The notes: generated from the letters alone by a model not told the origin. DNA of 64,000 nucleotides from Pseudodesulfovibrio hydrargyri (GCF_001874525.1 NZ_LKAQ01000001.1:310001-374000), one strand, 5' to 3'. Shown: positions 16,622-28,401, counted from the first letter of the stretch. A program made the numbers and translations.

Positions 16622-16724
16622 CAAAAAAGTTTTGGAAGGGAGAGGGGATGGGCGGCCGGGGAAGGGGAGAGGGAAACCCTTTTCTCAAAGGATTTCCCTC
16701 TCCCCTTCCCCGGCCGCCGGAGGC
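16622..16724 (-). repeat. Dispersed hairpin repeat, copy B2 (inverted)
   Basis: On the minus strand it reads GCCTCCGGCGGCCGGGG, a long G/A - C/T arm pair around a CTTTGAGAAAAGGG centre, then CCCATCCCC and CCAAAACTTTTTTG. It is the inverted partner of B1, 110 bases away. The pair fills most of the 447-base gap 16343-16789, which otherwise has only the symporter terminator and the next gene's promoter region. Confidence 0.85.
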
Positions 16725-16789
16725 TTTCCTTGACAGCGTCAAGGGGGATACCTACTTAAGGACGCACCACAACTTTCAAGGAGAGCACC

Positions 16790-17119
16790 ATGAGTTATGA
16801 TATCAGGCTGGTCAAACTGGTCAGCGGCGAGATGGTTGTCGGCAACTATGTCGGCAGCGACATTGAGGAACCCGCCATCCTGCAGGCCATGCCCACCCAG
16901 CAGGGCACCCAGATGGTCCTGCTGCCCTACGGATATCCCTTTGACCAGGAAATGCAGGGCAAGATCGCCCAGAGCCACGTGCTGTTCGAATACAAGAACT
17001 GCCCGGAAGAGCTGAAGACCAAATATATCGAAGCCAAGACCAACATCTCCCTGTCCAGCGGCGGGCTCGACCTGTCCGGCATGGGCGGCGGCGCTGGCGG
17101 CGGCCTGGATCTCAGCTAG
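16790..17119 (+). CDS. Small protein with Gly-rich tail, possible Sm-like fold
   Basis: A 109-residue protein with a strong AAGGAG ribosome site 7 bases before the ATG. Residues 5-75 alternate short hydrophobic and polar segments suggesting a beta-barrel (KLVSGEMVVGNYVG); the 'VSGExxxG' pattern is reminiscent of LSm/Hfq-like folds, but this is weak. The C-terminus is a low-complexity Ser/Gly/Leu tail with a repeated GLDLS, a possible flexible or recruitment tail. It is monocistronic between repeat B2 and an intrinsic terminator. I do not recognise the family. Confidence 0.65.
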   Translation: MSYDIRLVKLVSGEMVVGNYVGSDIEEPAILQAMPTQQGTQMVLLPYGYPFDQEMQGKIAQSHVLFEYKNCPEELKTKYIEAKTNISLSSGGLDLSGMGGGAGGGLDLS

Positions 17120-17147
17120 CCGACCCACGCGAAACCTGTTATTTCGG

Positions 17148-17181
17148 ACGGGGCTGGTTCATGGAGCCAACCCCGTTTTTT
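17148..17181 (+). terminator. Intrinsic terminator of the Gly-tail gene
   Basis: ACGGGG pairs with CCCCGT and TGGTT with AGCCA around a CATGG loop, followed by TTTTTT. It begins 28 bases after the stop. An in-frame ATG of the next gene (17161) lies inside the loop, which argues against that start. Confidence 0.75.
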
Positions 17182-17205
17182 CCGTTCACCGAACCATTCG
17201 AGATC

Positions 17206-19748
<2,543 letters not shown>

Positions 19749-19752
<4 letters not shown>

Positions 19753-20165
19753 CCGAACCAGCCGCCGCCCGAGCCGACGGTCACGGTGACCTGCCGATAG
19801 GTGGTCACATCGCCTCCGGCCACGGGAACCATCCTGATGAGCACGTCCGACACGCCCTCCTGTAGGGCCGTGAAAAGATAGCGCGCCCTGGGCTCGCCGT
19901 CGTCATATTCCAGATACCGTTCCATGCGCAGCATCGCCGGGTCAAAGGCCGCTCCGGTGATGCGGTATCCCTTGGCCGCCGGGCGGAGCATGTCCAGGGC
20001 GAAGACCTGATCCTTGTCCACGCTCAGGGCGGCGTTGTACTCGTCATCTAAAACAATCGTTTCAACAGGCGACAACCCGCCGTCGACTGAAGAAGTACCG
20101 GAGCATGCACTCAAAACCAGAACAAAAAACGGGCACAGGGCAAAAAAACAAACTTTTTTGAACAA
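19749..20165 (-). CDS. Small lipoprotein, unknown function
   Basis: A 138-residue predicted lipoprotein. I chose a TTG start at 20165 because GGAGG lies 6 bases upstream and the protein then begins with a textbook signal: MFKKVCFF, a hydrophobic core, and the lipobox LSAC. The in-frame ATG at 20198 has no ribosome site. The mature part has no clear domain: probable beta strands with a Gly-rich end (GSGGGWFG). It converges on the radical SAM gene with overlapping stops. Function unknown. Confidence 0.7.
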
Positions 20166-20388
20166 GATTCGCCTCCACGAGTTCGTCGTCAAATTCATTA
20201 CGCTATTGTTAAAGCCTGACGAAGCGTGTATGAATGTTTCGTTTTCGTCCGCTGAAACTACGCCGTCCCGGGGGTTGCGCGCAACCCCTGCGGGAGGCGG
20301 TTTTTCGGACTGCGCCTCAAGGAGCGCAAGCAAAGGTATGGAACGCGCCGTGCTGGCGCAATCGAATTAATTTACGGAGGAACAACCT

Positions 20389-22014
20389 ATGAAAGTGTCG
20401 ACGTTCAAAACCGCCGGCAAATTCTCCCTGCTCGTTCTCTCTCTGCTGGTCGCCGCCCTCATGCTGGTCGGCTGCAGCGGCGAGGAGAAGAAAGAGGCAG
20501 CCGAGAAAGCCGCCCCCGCTGCCCCTGAGAAAATCACCCTCAAGCTCGCCATGGATGCCGACCCGGTATCCCTCGATCCCCAAGTCCAGCTGTCCGGCGG
20601 CATGCTACAGTTTTCCCACATGGTCTTCGATCCGCTGGTCCGCTACGACAAGGACATGAATTTCGTTCCCCGCCTGGCCGAGAGTTGGGAGCGCGTCGAC
20701 GATCTGACCATGCGCTTCCACCTGCGCAAGGGCGTCAAGTTCCATTCCGGCAACGACTTCACCGCCAAGGACGTGGTCTTCACCCTGGACCGCCTGAAGA
20801 AGTCGGACGACTTCAAGGGCCTCTTCGAGCCCTTCTCCGGCGCCGTGGCCGTGGATGACTACACCGTGGATCTGGTCACCAAGAAGCCCTACGGCCTGGT
20901 GCTGAACATGGCCACCTACGTCTTCCCCATGGACAGCCAGTTCTACACCGGCACCGACGACAAGGGCAAGGCCAAGGACCTCATCCTCAAGACCGACTAC
21001 TCCTTTGCCAACGAGAACGAGTCCGGCACCGGTCCCTTCGTGGTCACCAGCCGAGAGCAGGGCGTGAAGACCGTTTTCACCCGCTTCAAGGACTACTGGG
21101 ACAAGGACACCGGCAACATCGAGGAGATCGTCCTCTCCCCGATCAAGAATGACGCCACCCGCACCGCCGCGCTCATGTCCGGCGACGTGGACTTCGTCAT
21201 GCCCGTGCCCCCGCAGGACCTGGACCGCATCAAATCCACCGACGGCCTGCAGCTCGTGACCATGTCCGGCTCGCGCATCATCACCTTCCAGCTGAACGGC
21301 AAGCGCAACCCGGCCTTCGCCGACCCCAAGGTCCGCCTGGCCATGGCCTACGCCTATGACAACCAGGGCGTGGTCGAGAAGATCATGAACGGCTTCGCCA
21401 CCGCGGCCGGCCAGATGTCGCCCAAGGGCTACGTCGGCCACGTCGATTCCCTGGTGCCCCGCTTCGACCTCGACAAGGCCAAGTCCCTGATGGCCGAGTC
21501 CGGCTTCCCCAACGGTTTCGAAGCGACCATGATCGCCCCCAACAACCGCTACGTGAACGACGAGAAGATCGCCGAGGCCTTCGTCTCCATGATGTCCAAG
21601 CTCGGCATCAAGATCTCGCTCAAGACCATGCCCAAGGCCCAGTACTGGGATCAGTTCGACGCCCAGGTGGCCGACATCCAGATGATCGGCTGGCACTCCG
21701 ACACCGAGGACTCCGGCAACTTCTTCGAGTTCCTGTCCATGTGCCGCAACGCCGAGACCGGCTACGGCCAGTACAACTCCGGCAACTACTGCAACGCCAA
21801 GGTGGACGAACTGACCCTGGCCGCCCAGACCGAGACCGACCCGGCCAAGCGCGCCGCCGACCTGCAGGAAGCCGAGCAGATCCAGTACGACGAAGCGGGC
21901 TTCATCCCGCTGCACTGGCAGAACCTGTCCTGGGCCTCCAAGTCCAACATGAACACCGAAGACATCGTGAACGTCATGAACTTCCCGTACTTCGGCGATC
22001 TGGTCATCAAGTAG
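20389..22014 (+). CDS. dppA: Peptide ABC transporter substrate-binding lipoprotein
   Basis: A 541-residue extracytoplasmic binding protein of family 5. A lipoprotein signal ends at VGCSG (Cys about 26), followed by a Lys/Glu/Ala-rich linker and the family-5 core with LDPQVQLSGGM, FVPRLAESWE and RFHLRKGVKFHSG. It captures a di- or oligopeptide (or related ligand such as nickel or heme in some family members) for the permease encoded downstream. GGAGGAA lies 7 bases before the ATG. A terminator hairpin separates it from dppB, so the binding protein is probably made in excess. Confidence 0.9.
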   Translation: MKVSTFKTAGKFSLLVLSLLVAALMLVGCSGEEKKEAAEKAAPAAPEKITLKLAMDADPVSLDPQVQLSGGMLQFSHMVFDPLVRYDKDMNFVPRLAESWERVDDLTMRFHLRKGVKFHSGNDFTAKDVVFTLDRLKKSDDFKGLFEPFSGAVAVDDYTVDLVTKKPYGLVLNMATYVFPMDSQFYTGTDDKGKAKDLILKTDYSFANENESGTGPFVVTSREQGVKTVFTRFKDYWDKDTGNIEEIVLSPIKNDATRTAALMSGDVDFVMPVPPQDLDRIKSTDGLQLVTMSGSRIITFQLNGKRNPAFADPKVRLAMAYAYDNQGVVEKIMNGFATAAGQMSPKGYVGHVDSLVPRFDLDKAKSLMAESGFPNGFEATMIAPNNRYVNDEKIAEAFVSMMSKLGIKISLKTMPKAQYWDQFDAQVADIQMIGWHSDTEDSGNFFEFLSMCRNAETGYGQYNSGNYCNAKVDELTLAAQTETDPAKRAADLQEAEQIQYDEAGFIPLHWQNLSWASKSNMNTEDIVNVMNFPYFGDLVIK

Positions 22015-22049
22015 CGCCAGTCGGCTTGCATTAACCGTAAAATAACAAT

Positions 22050-22084
22050 AAAGGGGAACCCCGGCTCAGCCAGGGTTCCCCTTT
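22050..22084 (+). terminator. Intercistronic terminator between dppA and dppB
   Basis: A 12-base-pair stem AAAGGGGAACCC with GGGTTCCCCTTT around an 11-base loop, 35 bases after the dppA stop. Partial read-through would set a high binding protein to permease ratio, a common arrangement in ABC importers. Confidence 0.75.
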
Positions 22085-22182
22085 CATACACACTGCGGCC
22101 TCGTGGCCGACAACGTTGCGGTCCATCCCCCACCCCGGCACACAATCCCGTGGCCGGAAAACATAAACGTCAATGAGTCAAC

Positions 22183-23160
22183 ATGTTTGCATTCACCGTA
22201 AAACGAGTCCTGCAAGCCGTGATCGTCATGCTGATCATCAGCTTCATCGGATTCGCCATCAAGCACAATTTCGGCGACCCGGTCCGCGACCTGGTGGGCC
22301 AGCGGGTCACGGCGGCTGAGCGGGCGCAGATCCGCGAACGCCTCGGCCTCAACGACCCCTTCCCGGTACAGTACGTGCGTTTTTTGCGCGACGCCCTGCA
22401 CGGCAACCTGGGCCAGAGCTACTTCTTCAAAAAACCGGCCACCGAGGTCATCGTCAAAAAGGCCCCGGCCACCCTGGAACTGGTCTTCTGCGCCGCGCTG
22501 ATCATCGTGGTCCTGTCCGTTCCGCTCGGCATCTACTCGGCCATCCGGCCCAAGAGCCTCTTCTCGAAGATCGTCATGGGCGGGTCCATCGTCGGAGTGT
22601 CCATGCCCGTCTTCCTGACGGCCATTCTGCTGATCTACATTTTTTCCGTGGAACTGCACTGGCTGCCGTCCTACGGCCGGGGCCAGACCGTGCTCCTGTT
22701 CGGCTGGTGGGACAGCGGCCTGCTCACGGCGGACGGCCTCAAGCACCTGATCATGCCGTCCATCGCCCTGTCCTCCATCATGCTCCCGCTGTTCATCCGG
22801 CTCATCCGCTCCGAGATGATGGAAGTCCTCGAGAGCGAATACGTCAAATTCGCCTGGGCCAAGGGCATCAAACCCTGGCGCGTCTGGCTGGTCCACGCCT
22901 TCAAGAACACCCTGCTCCCGGTCATCACCGTGGGCGGCGTGCAGCTCGGCATCATGGTGGCCTTCACCATCCTGACCGAGACCGTGTTCCAGTGGCAGGG
23001 CATGGGCTCCATGTTCATCGAGTCCGTGGAGCGTTCCGACACCTCGCTCATGGTCGCCTACCTGGTCTTCGTGGGCATCGTGTTCGTGCTTGTGAACACG
23101 CTGGTGGACATCATCTACGGCCTGGTCAACCCCACGGTCCGCGTGGCAGGGAGGCAGTAG
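22183..23160 (+). CDS. dppB: Peptide ABC transporter permease DppB-like
   Basis: A 325-residue inner-membrane permease with about six helices. The N-terminal RVLQAVIVMLIISFIGF helix is typical of DppB/OppB. The EAA coupling loop is near EVLESEYVKFAWAKGIKPWRV, followed by HAFKNTLLPVITV. It forms a heterodimeric channel with the next gene product. The next ATG starts 1 base after its stop. The substrate class follows from the family only. Confidence 0.93.
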   Translation: MFAFTVKRVLQAVIVMLIISFIGFAIKHNFGDPVRDLVGQRVTAAERAQIRERLGLNDPFPVQYVRFLRDALHGNLGQSYFFKKPATEVIVKKAPATLELVFCAALIIVVLSVPLGIYSAIRPKSLFSKIVMGGSIVGVSMPVFLTAILLIYIFSVELHWLPSYGRGQTVLLFGWWDSGLLTADGLKHLIMPSIALSSIMLPLFIRLIRSEMMEVLESEYVKFAWAKGIKPWRVWLVHAFKNTLLPVITVGGVQLGIMVAFTILTETVFQWQGMGSMFIESVERSDTSLMVAYLVFVGIVFVLVNTLVDIIYGLVNPTVRVAGRQ

Positions 23161-23161
23161 C

Positions 23162-24079
23162 ATGAGAACCCGCTGGCAACGCTTCAAAGAATCCTACATG
23201 CTCTACAGCTTCCTGCGCGATCCCATGGCCGTGACCTGCTTCGCCATCCTGGCCCTGCTGTTCTTCACCGCCTTCGCCGCGCCGGTCGTCGCCCCGCACG
23301 ATCCGTACAACACCAAGACCATCGACATCATGAACGCGCAGCTCCCGCCCGCCTGGGAACACGGCGGCAACGCGGACTTCCTGCTCGGCACCGACGCCCA
23401 GGGCCGCGACATGCTTTCGACCATGCTCTACGGCATGCGCGTGTCCATCATCATCGGCATCGGCGCGGTCTGTCTCCAGGCCTTCCTCGGCATCGTGGTC
23501 GGTCTGCTCTCCGGATACATCAAGCGGCTGGACAACATCCTCATGCGCATAGCCGACGTCCAGCTGTCGTTCTCAACCTACATGGTGGCCATCTTCATCG
23601 GCGCCATTGTCCAGGCCGCCTTCGGCGTGGCCGGGTACGACGAGGTGGCCGTGCCGCTGATCATCGTCATCATCGGCCTGGCCGAATGGCCACAGTACGC
23701 CCGTACCGTGCGCGCCTCGGTGCTGGCCGAACGCAAGAAGGAATACGTGGAGGCGGCCCGGGTCATCGGCCTGTCCAAGACCCGGATCATGTGGCGGCAC
23801 ATCCTGCCCAACACCCTCTCCCCGGTCCTGGTCATCTCCACGGTCCAGGTGGCCAACGCCATCATGAGCGAGGCGGCCCTGTCCTTCCTGGGGCTGGGCA
23901 TGCCCGTGACCAAGCCCTCGCTGGGATCCCTGATCACCGCCGGTTTCGAGTACATCTTCTCCGGCTCCTGGTGGATCACCATCTTCCCCGGCATCCTGCT
24001 GGTCACCTTGATCCTGGTCATCAATCTCCTGGGCGACTGGGTCCGGGACTTCCTCAACCCCAAACTCTACAAGGGGTAA
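23162..24079 (+). CDS. dppC: Peptide ABC transporter permease DppC-like
   Basis: A 305-residue permease. It has the DppC-type N-terminal cytoplasmic segment and first helix, then LLGTDAQGRDMLSTMLYG after the large periplasmic loop. The EAA loop EYVEAARVIGLSKTRIMWRHILPN contacts the ATPases. It pairs with DppB. It is tightly packed with dppB (1 base) and dppD (3 bases), so one transcript carries all four downstream genes. Confidence 0.93.
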   Translation: MRTRWQRFKESYMLYSFLRDPMAVTCFAILALLFFTAFAAPVVAPHDPYNTKTIDIMNAQLPPAWEHGGNADFLLGTDAQGRDMLSTMLYGMRVSIIIGIGAVCLQAFLGIVVGLLSGYIKRLDNILMRIADVQLSFSTYMVAIFIGAIVQAAFGVAGYDEVAVPLIIVIIGLAEWPQYARTVRASVLAERKKEYVEAARVIGLSKTRIMWRHILPNTLSPVLVISTVQVANAIMSEAALSFLGLGMPVTKPSLGSLITAGFEYIFSGSWWITIFPGILLVTLILVINLLGDWVRDFLNPKLYKG

Positions 24080-24082
24080 GGC

Positions 24083-25054
24083 GTGGAAAAACTCATAGAC
24101 ATCCAGAACCTGCGCGTGGACTTCGCCCTGCGCTCCGGCACCGTCCGGGCCGTGCGCGACGTCAGCCTGGTCATCAACAAGGGCGAACGCCTCGGCATTG
24201 TCGGCGAGTCCGGCGCGGGCAAATCCGTGCTCGGCTTCTCGCTCATCAACCTCATCTCCAAGCCCGGCAGGATCACCGGCGGCCAGATACTCTTCGACGG
24301 CCGGGACCTGACCAAGCTCAAGGCCGACCAGATGCGCCACATCCGGGGCAACGACATCTCCATGATCTTCCAGGATCCGATGATGACGCTCAACCCGGTG
24401 CTGACCATCGGCACCCAGATGAAGGAGACCATCCTGGCCCACATGAAGGTCTCGGACAAGGAAGCCGAGGCCATCTGCCTGGACAAGCTGCGCAAGGTCT
24501 ACATCCCGTCCCCGGAAAAACGGCTCAAGCAATACCCGCACGAGTTCTCGGGCGGCATGCGCCAGCGCATCGTCATCGCCATCTCGCTGTTGACCAACCC
24601 CAAGCTGATCATCGCGGACGAACCGACCACCGCCCTCGACGTGACCATCCAGGCCGAGATCATGGACCTGCTCCTGGAGCTCTGCGAAAAGGAGAACATG
24701 GGGCTGATCCTGATCACCCACGACCTGGCCGTGGTCTCCGAGGTCACCCAGCGCATCGCCGTGCTCTACGCGGGCAAGGTGGTCGAACTCGGCCCGGCCG
24801 ACCGCCTCATCAGCGACCCGCAGCACCCCTACACCAAGGGGCTCATCCAGGCCCTGCCGCAGATGGCGGGCGGCGAGCGGCGGCTCAACCAGATTCCCGG
24901 CATGATGCCCTCGCTGCTGAACATGCCCAAGGGCTGTCCCTTCGAGCCGCGCTGCACCATCCGCACCGAGCGCTGCAAGACGGAAATCCCCAAACTCCAT
25001 GAACTCGAGAACGGGACGCAGGTCGCCTGTTTCATGTCCGAAGGAGGCGAATAA
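24083..25054 (+). CDS. dppD: Peptide ABC transporter ATPase DppD-like
   Basis: A 323-residue ATPase. It contains Walker A GESGAGKSVLGF, the Q-loop FQDPMMTLNPVLTI, the signature FSGGMRQR, Walker B LIIADEPTTALDVT and the switch His in ITHDL. The C-terminal oligopeptide-type extension has the Cys motif CPFEPRC...C...C, which in related proteins can bind an iron-sulfur cluster. GTG at 24083 is the start. It forms a heterodimer with the next product at the cytoplasmic face. Confidence 0.93.
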   Translation: MEKLIDIQNLRVDFALRSGTVRAVRDVSLVINKGERLGIVGESGAGKSVLGFSLINLISKPGRITGGQILFDGRDLTKLKADQMRHIRGNDISMIFQDPMMTLNPVLTIGTQMKETILAHMKVSDKEAEAICLDKLRKVYIPSPEKRLKQYPHEFSGGMRQRIVIAISLLTNPKLIIADEPTTALDVTIQAEIMDLLLELCEKENMGLILITHDLAVVSEVTQRIAVLYAGKVVELGPADRLISDPQHPYTKGLIQALPQMAGGERRLNQIPGMMPSLLNMPKGCPFEPRCTIRTERCKTEIPKLHELENGTQVACFMSEGGE

Positions 25055-25056
25055 CC

Positions 25057-26064
25057 ATGAGTGCCATCCTCGAAGTCAGGGACATCGACAAACACTTCGA
25101 CATCTCCGGCTCGGTCATCGACCAGATCCGGCTCACCGGCGGCAAGATCAGCCGCAGGAAAACCGTGGTCAAGGCGGTCAACAGCGTCTCCCTGGACGTG
25201 CAGCCGGGCGAGACCCTGAGCGTGGTCGGCGAATCCGGCTGCGGCAAGTCCACCCTGGCCCGCACGGTCATGGGGCTGTACCGGCCCAACAAGGGCGAAA
25301 TCCACTACCGGGGGGCGCGCATTGACAACCTCAGCTCGGCCAGGATGCTCCCCTACCGGACAAAGATGCAGATGGTCTTCCAGGACCCGTACGCCTCGCT
25401 CAATCCGCGCATGACCGTGCGCCAGATACTGGAGGAGCCGGTCCGCTTCCACAACCCGGACATGAACCGCGACGAGGTCCGCGACCGCGTGGCCGAGGTC
25501 ATGCGCCAGGTGGGCGTGGACCCGGTCTGGGCCACCAACTTCCCGCACGAGTTCTCCGGCGGCCAGCGCCAGCGCATCTCCATCGCCCGAGCCCTGGTCC
25601 TCGACCCGGAATTCATCGCGGCCGACGAGCCCATCGCCGCCCTGGACGTGTCCATCCAGGCCCAGATCCTCAACCTGCTCATGGATGCCCAGGAGCAGCG
25701 CGGACTGACCTACCTGTTCATCAGCCACGACCTGAGCGTGGTCGAGCACATCTCCAGCCGCGTACTGGTCATGTATCTCGGCTGCGTCTGCGAGCTGGCC
25801 ACGGCCAAGGAGCTGTTCACCAGCCCGAAGCATCCCTACACCCAGGCCCTGCTGTCCGCCATCCCGAGGCTCGGCGGCCAGGCCGGGGGACACGTCAAGC
25901 TGTCCGGCGACGTGCCCACCCCCATCAACCTGCCCACCGGCTGCGTCTTCCACGGCCGGTGTCCGCACGCCAACGAGCGCTGCACCCGGGAAATCCCCAA
26001 GCAGCGCACCCTTGAGAACGGCACCGTGGTCGCCTGCCACGGCGTCGAGGAAGGCCGGGTATAA
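25057..26064 (+). CDS. dppF: Peptide ABC transporter ATPase DppF-like
   Basis: A 335-residue ATPase with Walker A GESGCGKSTLAR, FQDPYASLNPRM, signature FSGGQRQR, Walker B FIAADEPIAALDVS and switch ISHDL. The C-terminal Cys motif (CVFHGRCPHANERC) parallels that in DppD. An insertion near residues 20-40 (TGGKISRRK) lies before the first strands of the fold, as in many DppF proteins. It closes the operon; a dispersed repeat and a bidirectional terminator follow. AAGGAGG lies 10 bases before the ATG. Confidence 0.93.
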   Translation: MSAILEVRDIDKHFDISGSVIDQIRLTGGKISRRKTVVKAVNSVSLDVQPGETLSVVGESGCGKSTLARTVMGLYRPNKGEIHYRGARIDNLSSARMLPYRTKMQMVFQDPYASLNPRMTVRQILEEPVRFHNPDMNRDEVRDRVAEVMRQVGVDPVWATNFPHEFSGGQRQRISIARALVLDPEFIAADEPIAALDVSIQAQILNLLMDAQEQRGLTYLFISHDLSVVEHISSRVLVMYLGCVCELATAKELFTSPKHPYTQALLSAIPRLGGQAGGHVKLSGDVPTPINLPTGCVFHGRCPHANERCTREIPKQRTLENGTVVACHGVEEGRV

Positions 26065-26065
26065 G

Positions 26066-26180
26066 CGGCCTCCGGCGGCCGGGGAAGGGGAGAAAACCCT
26101 TTGAAAAGGTTCTTTCTCCCCCTTCCCCCGGACCCCCATCCCCCTATTTTCCTAAACTTTTTAGTGCCGCTCCGCAGGGT
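26066..26180 (+). repeat. Dispersed hairpin repeat, copy C
   Basis: It begins 2 bases after the dppF stop with GGCCTCCGGCGGCCGGGG. A G/A-rich arm, CCTTTGAAAAGG centre and C/T-rich arm follow, then CCCCGGACCCCCATCCCC, CCTAAACTTTTT and CGCTCCGCAGGG. It stands alone, without an inverted partner, and directly follows the operon like copy A1. Confidence 0.85.
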
Positions 26181-26210
26181 GCTTGCGTCGGTTCACTGTT
26201 GGGAAATAAA

Positions 26211-26245
26211 AAAACGGCGCACTTTTTGGAGTGCGCCGTTTTTGT
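26211..26245. terminator. Bidirectional terminator between dppF and the receiver gene
   Basis: AAAACGGCGCACT pairs with AGTGCGCCGTTTT around a TTTTGG loop, with A-runs before and T-runs after. It can terminate both the dpp operon and the minus-strand receiver gene. Confidence 0.8.
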
Positions 26246-26263
26246 TTGCATTATAGCGACGGG

Positions 26264-26659
26264 CTAGATGATGAAGTGCTCCCTGAGCTCGCTGACCACC
26301 TTGTGCCGGTCCAAGGGCTTGACTATGTAGATGCACGCTCGGGTGTTGAAGAACGCCTTGTCCACGCTGGTGTCGTCCACCACGCAGGTGATCATGGCCA
26401 GCTTGAAGCTGTCGGCCTCGGCCACGCCGTCCTCCATCTCCCGCGCGCGCATGAGTTCCGCCGCCTGGTGCCCGTCCATGCCGGGCATGAGGATGTCCAT
26501 CAGGACCACGTCGAAGGGACGTCCCTCGTCCCGCGCACGGGCGAACATCTCCACCGCGCGCTCGCCGGTGGAAGCCGTGGCGCACTCTCCATAAGGGGCC
26601 AGGATGACCTGCATAAAGAGGTGTATGCTCTCGTCGTCATCGACGATCAGGAACCGCAT
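26264..26659 (-). CDS. Single-domain response regulator (CheY-like)
   Basis: A 131-residue receiver with no output domain. The acidic pocket DDD (residues 7-9), the phospho-acceptor Asp in VVLMDILMPGMDG, the Thr in AMITCV and the Lys in IVKPLD are all present, so it should be phosphorylatable. An insertion near residues 80-90 lengthens the middle. Such proteins act in phosphorelays or by protein contact. It lies 32 bases downstream of the rhodanese reductase gene on the same strand, so they may be co-transcribed. No cognate kinase is adjacent. Confidence 0.88.
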   Translation of the reverse strand: MRFLIVDDDESIHLFMQVILAPYGECATASTGERAVEMFARARDEGRPFDVVLMDILMPGMDGHQAAELMRAREMEDGVAEADSFKLAMITCVVDDTSVDKAFFNTRACIYIVKPLDRHKVVSELREHFII

Positions 26660-26691
26660 GCCGCCTCCGGCGTTTGTGGCGTGTATCCGAC

Positions 26692-28401
26692 CTAGAGATC
26701 GATGCCGTACTTCTTGATGGCCGCCATGCCGCCGTGAACGTTGGTCACGTCCTTGTAGCCCTTCTCGTCGAGCATGATCTGCGCCTCATAGGACCGCGCC
26801 CCGGTATTGCAGATCAGCACTACGGGCCGGTCCTTGGGAATCTCGTCCAGACGGTTGTAGATCTCGCCCTGCGGGACATTGTGCCAGAACTCCGGATTGC
26901 GTTCCACAAACGGATCGGCGTCGCCCTTTTCCCGGCAGTCCAGGAAGAAGCAGGCGTCCTTGTCGCGGTTGTCCCACAACTCCTTGAACCCGGCCGGTCC
27001 CACGCCCCGGTTGATGCCGGCGAGCGCGTTGTCCGCCAGGTTGGCCAGGGTGTTGAGGATGTCCATGGCCGCGGCGAACGGCGGGGAATAGGCCAGCTCC
27101 ATGTTGGACACGTCGTCGATGGTCGGGGACGATTTGAGGATGGCGGCCACCGCGTTGATGCGGCCCACCATGGCATCGCCCGAGGAGCCGAAGCCCTGCA
27201 CGCCGAGCACCCGGCGGGTGGGCTTGTCCACGACCATTTCGAGCGTCATCAGCTCCTTGGTCGGATAGAAATGCGCCCGGTCCAGCTGGATGAGCAGCAC
27301 GGACATGGCGTCGAACCCGGCGGCCTTGGCCGAATCCAGGCTCAAGCCCGTGCCCGCCATGGAGGTCTCGAACAGTTTGACCACGAACGAGCCGACCACG
27401 CCGTCGAACTTGGCCGCCCCGCCCGCCAGGTTGGTGCCGATGATGCGGCCCTGGCGGTTGGCCATGGACCCCAACGGCAGGAAGGCGTCCTTGCCGGTGA
27501 CCAGGTTCGGAACGATGCAGCAGTCGCCGCCCGCATAGATGTCCGGGTCGTTGGTGCGCATGAACTCGTCCACATACACCCCGCCGCGCTCGTGCACGGC
27601 CAGCCCGGCCTCCTTGGCGATGTCCGAGTTGGGAACCACGCCCGCCGAAATGATCACCGCGTCCGCGTCGAGCACGCGCTCGCTGGTGATCACCCGCTTG
27701 ACCACGCCGTCCTCGCCCTCGATGGCCTTGACGGTCTCGCCGAAATAAAAGGTGACCCCGTTCTCCTCCATGTGCTTGCGGCCCATGGTGGCCAGGGTCG
27801 GGCTGACCAGACGGGGCATGATCTGATCGGTGATCTCCACCACCGAGGTCTCCACGCCCCACATGTCGGCGAACGCCTCGGCCATTTCCAGGCCGATGAA
27901 ACCCGCGCCGATGATCACCGCGCTGCCCACCTCGCCCTTGGAGATGGCCTCGCGGATGCGCGTGGCGTCGCCGGGGTTGGCCACGTAGTTGACGCCCTTC
28001 AGGTCCTCGCCGGGCAGCCCCAGTTTGCGCGGGGACGCGCCGGTGGCGATGACCAGCTTGTCGTAGGAGATGGACTCCTTCCCGCCGGTCTGGACGTTCT
28101 CCACTTCCACACGCTTGTTATCGCGGTCGATCCGCGTGGCCTTGGTTAGGATGCGGACGTCCACCCCCTTGACCTCCTTGAAGAACTTGGGATCGCGGAG
28201 CATGTGGAAACTGGTGGTGCACAGCTCGGACGCGTCCGAAACGTCGCCCGAGACGTAATAAGGGATGCCGCAGCCGCCGTAAGAGATCATGGACGACTGG
28301 TCGATCATGGTTACCTTGGATTCGGGCTCCAACCTCTTGAAACGGCAGGCGGCCTTGGGCCCGAGCGCCACGCCGCCGATGACTACGATGTGCTGAGACA
28401 T
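26692..28401 (-). CDS. CoA-disulfide/polysulfide reductase with C-terminal rhodanese domain
   Basis: A 569-residue FAD protein. It has the N-terminal Rossmann IVVIGGVALGPKAA, a redox Cys at about 44 in SYGGCGIPYY, the second dinucleotide motif IIGAGFIGLEMAE and the FAD-binding IYAGGD. The C-terminal rhodanese domain carries catalytic Cys at about 531 in LICNTGARSYEAQ. This domain order is that of CoA-disulfide reductase isoforms and Npsr-type NAD(P)H sulfur/polysulfide reductases, which cleave persulfides. That suits a sulfur-metabolising anaerobe. AAGGAT lies before the ATG. Exact substrate is not decided by sequence. Confidence 0.88.
   Translation of the reverse strand: MSQHIVVIGGVALGPKAACRFKRLEPESKVTMIDQSSMISYGGCGIPYYVSGDVSDASELCTTSFHMLRDPKFFKEVKGVDVRILTKATRIDRDNKRVEVENVQTGGKESISYDKLVIATGASPRKLGLPGEDLKGVNYVANPGDATRIREAISKGEVGSAVIIGAGFIGLEMAEAFADMWGVETSVVEITDQIMPRLVSPTLATMGRKHMEENGVTFYFGETVKAIEGEDGVVKRVITSERVLDADAVIISAGVVPNSDIAKEAGLAVHERGGVYVDEFMRTNDPDIYAGGDCCIVPNLVTGKDAFLPLGSMANRQGRIIGTNLAGGAAKFDGVVGSFVVKLFETSMAGTGLSLDSAKAAGFDAMSVLLIQLDRAHFYPTKELMTLEMVVDKPTRRVLGVQGFGSSGDAMVGRINAVAAILKSSPTIDDVSNMELAYSPPFAAAMDILNTLANLADNALAGINRGVGPAGFKELWDNRDKDACFFLDCREKGDADPFVERNPEFWHNVPQGEIYNRLDEIPKDRPVVLICNTGARSYEAQIMLDEKGYKDVTNVHGGMAAIKKYGIDL

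Noticed and set aside
17161..17205. Earlier ATG start for the radical SAM/DUF2344 protein
   Set aside because: It lies in the loop of the preceding gene's intrinsic terminator and has no ribosome site; the protein from 17206 already includes the complete conserved start.
20271..20288. Palindrome GGGGTTGCGCGCAACCCC upstream of dppA
   Set aside because: It is perfect, but no T-tract follows in either direction and it does not match the dispersed repeat family. It could be an operator, but nothing in the sequence names a regulator.
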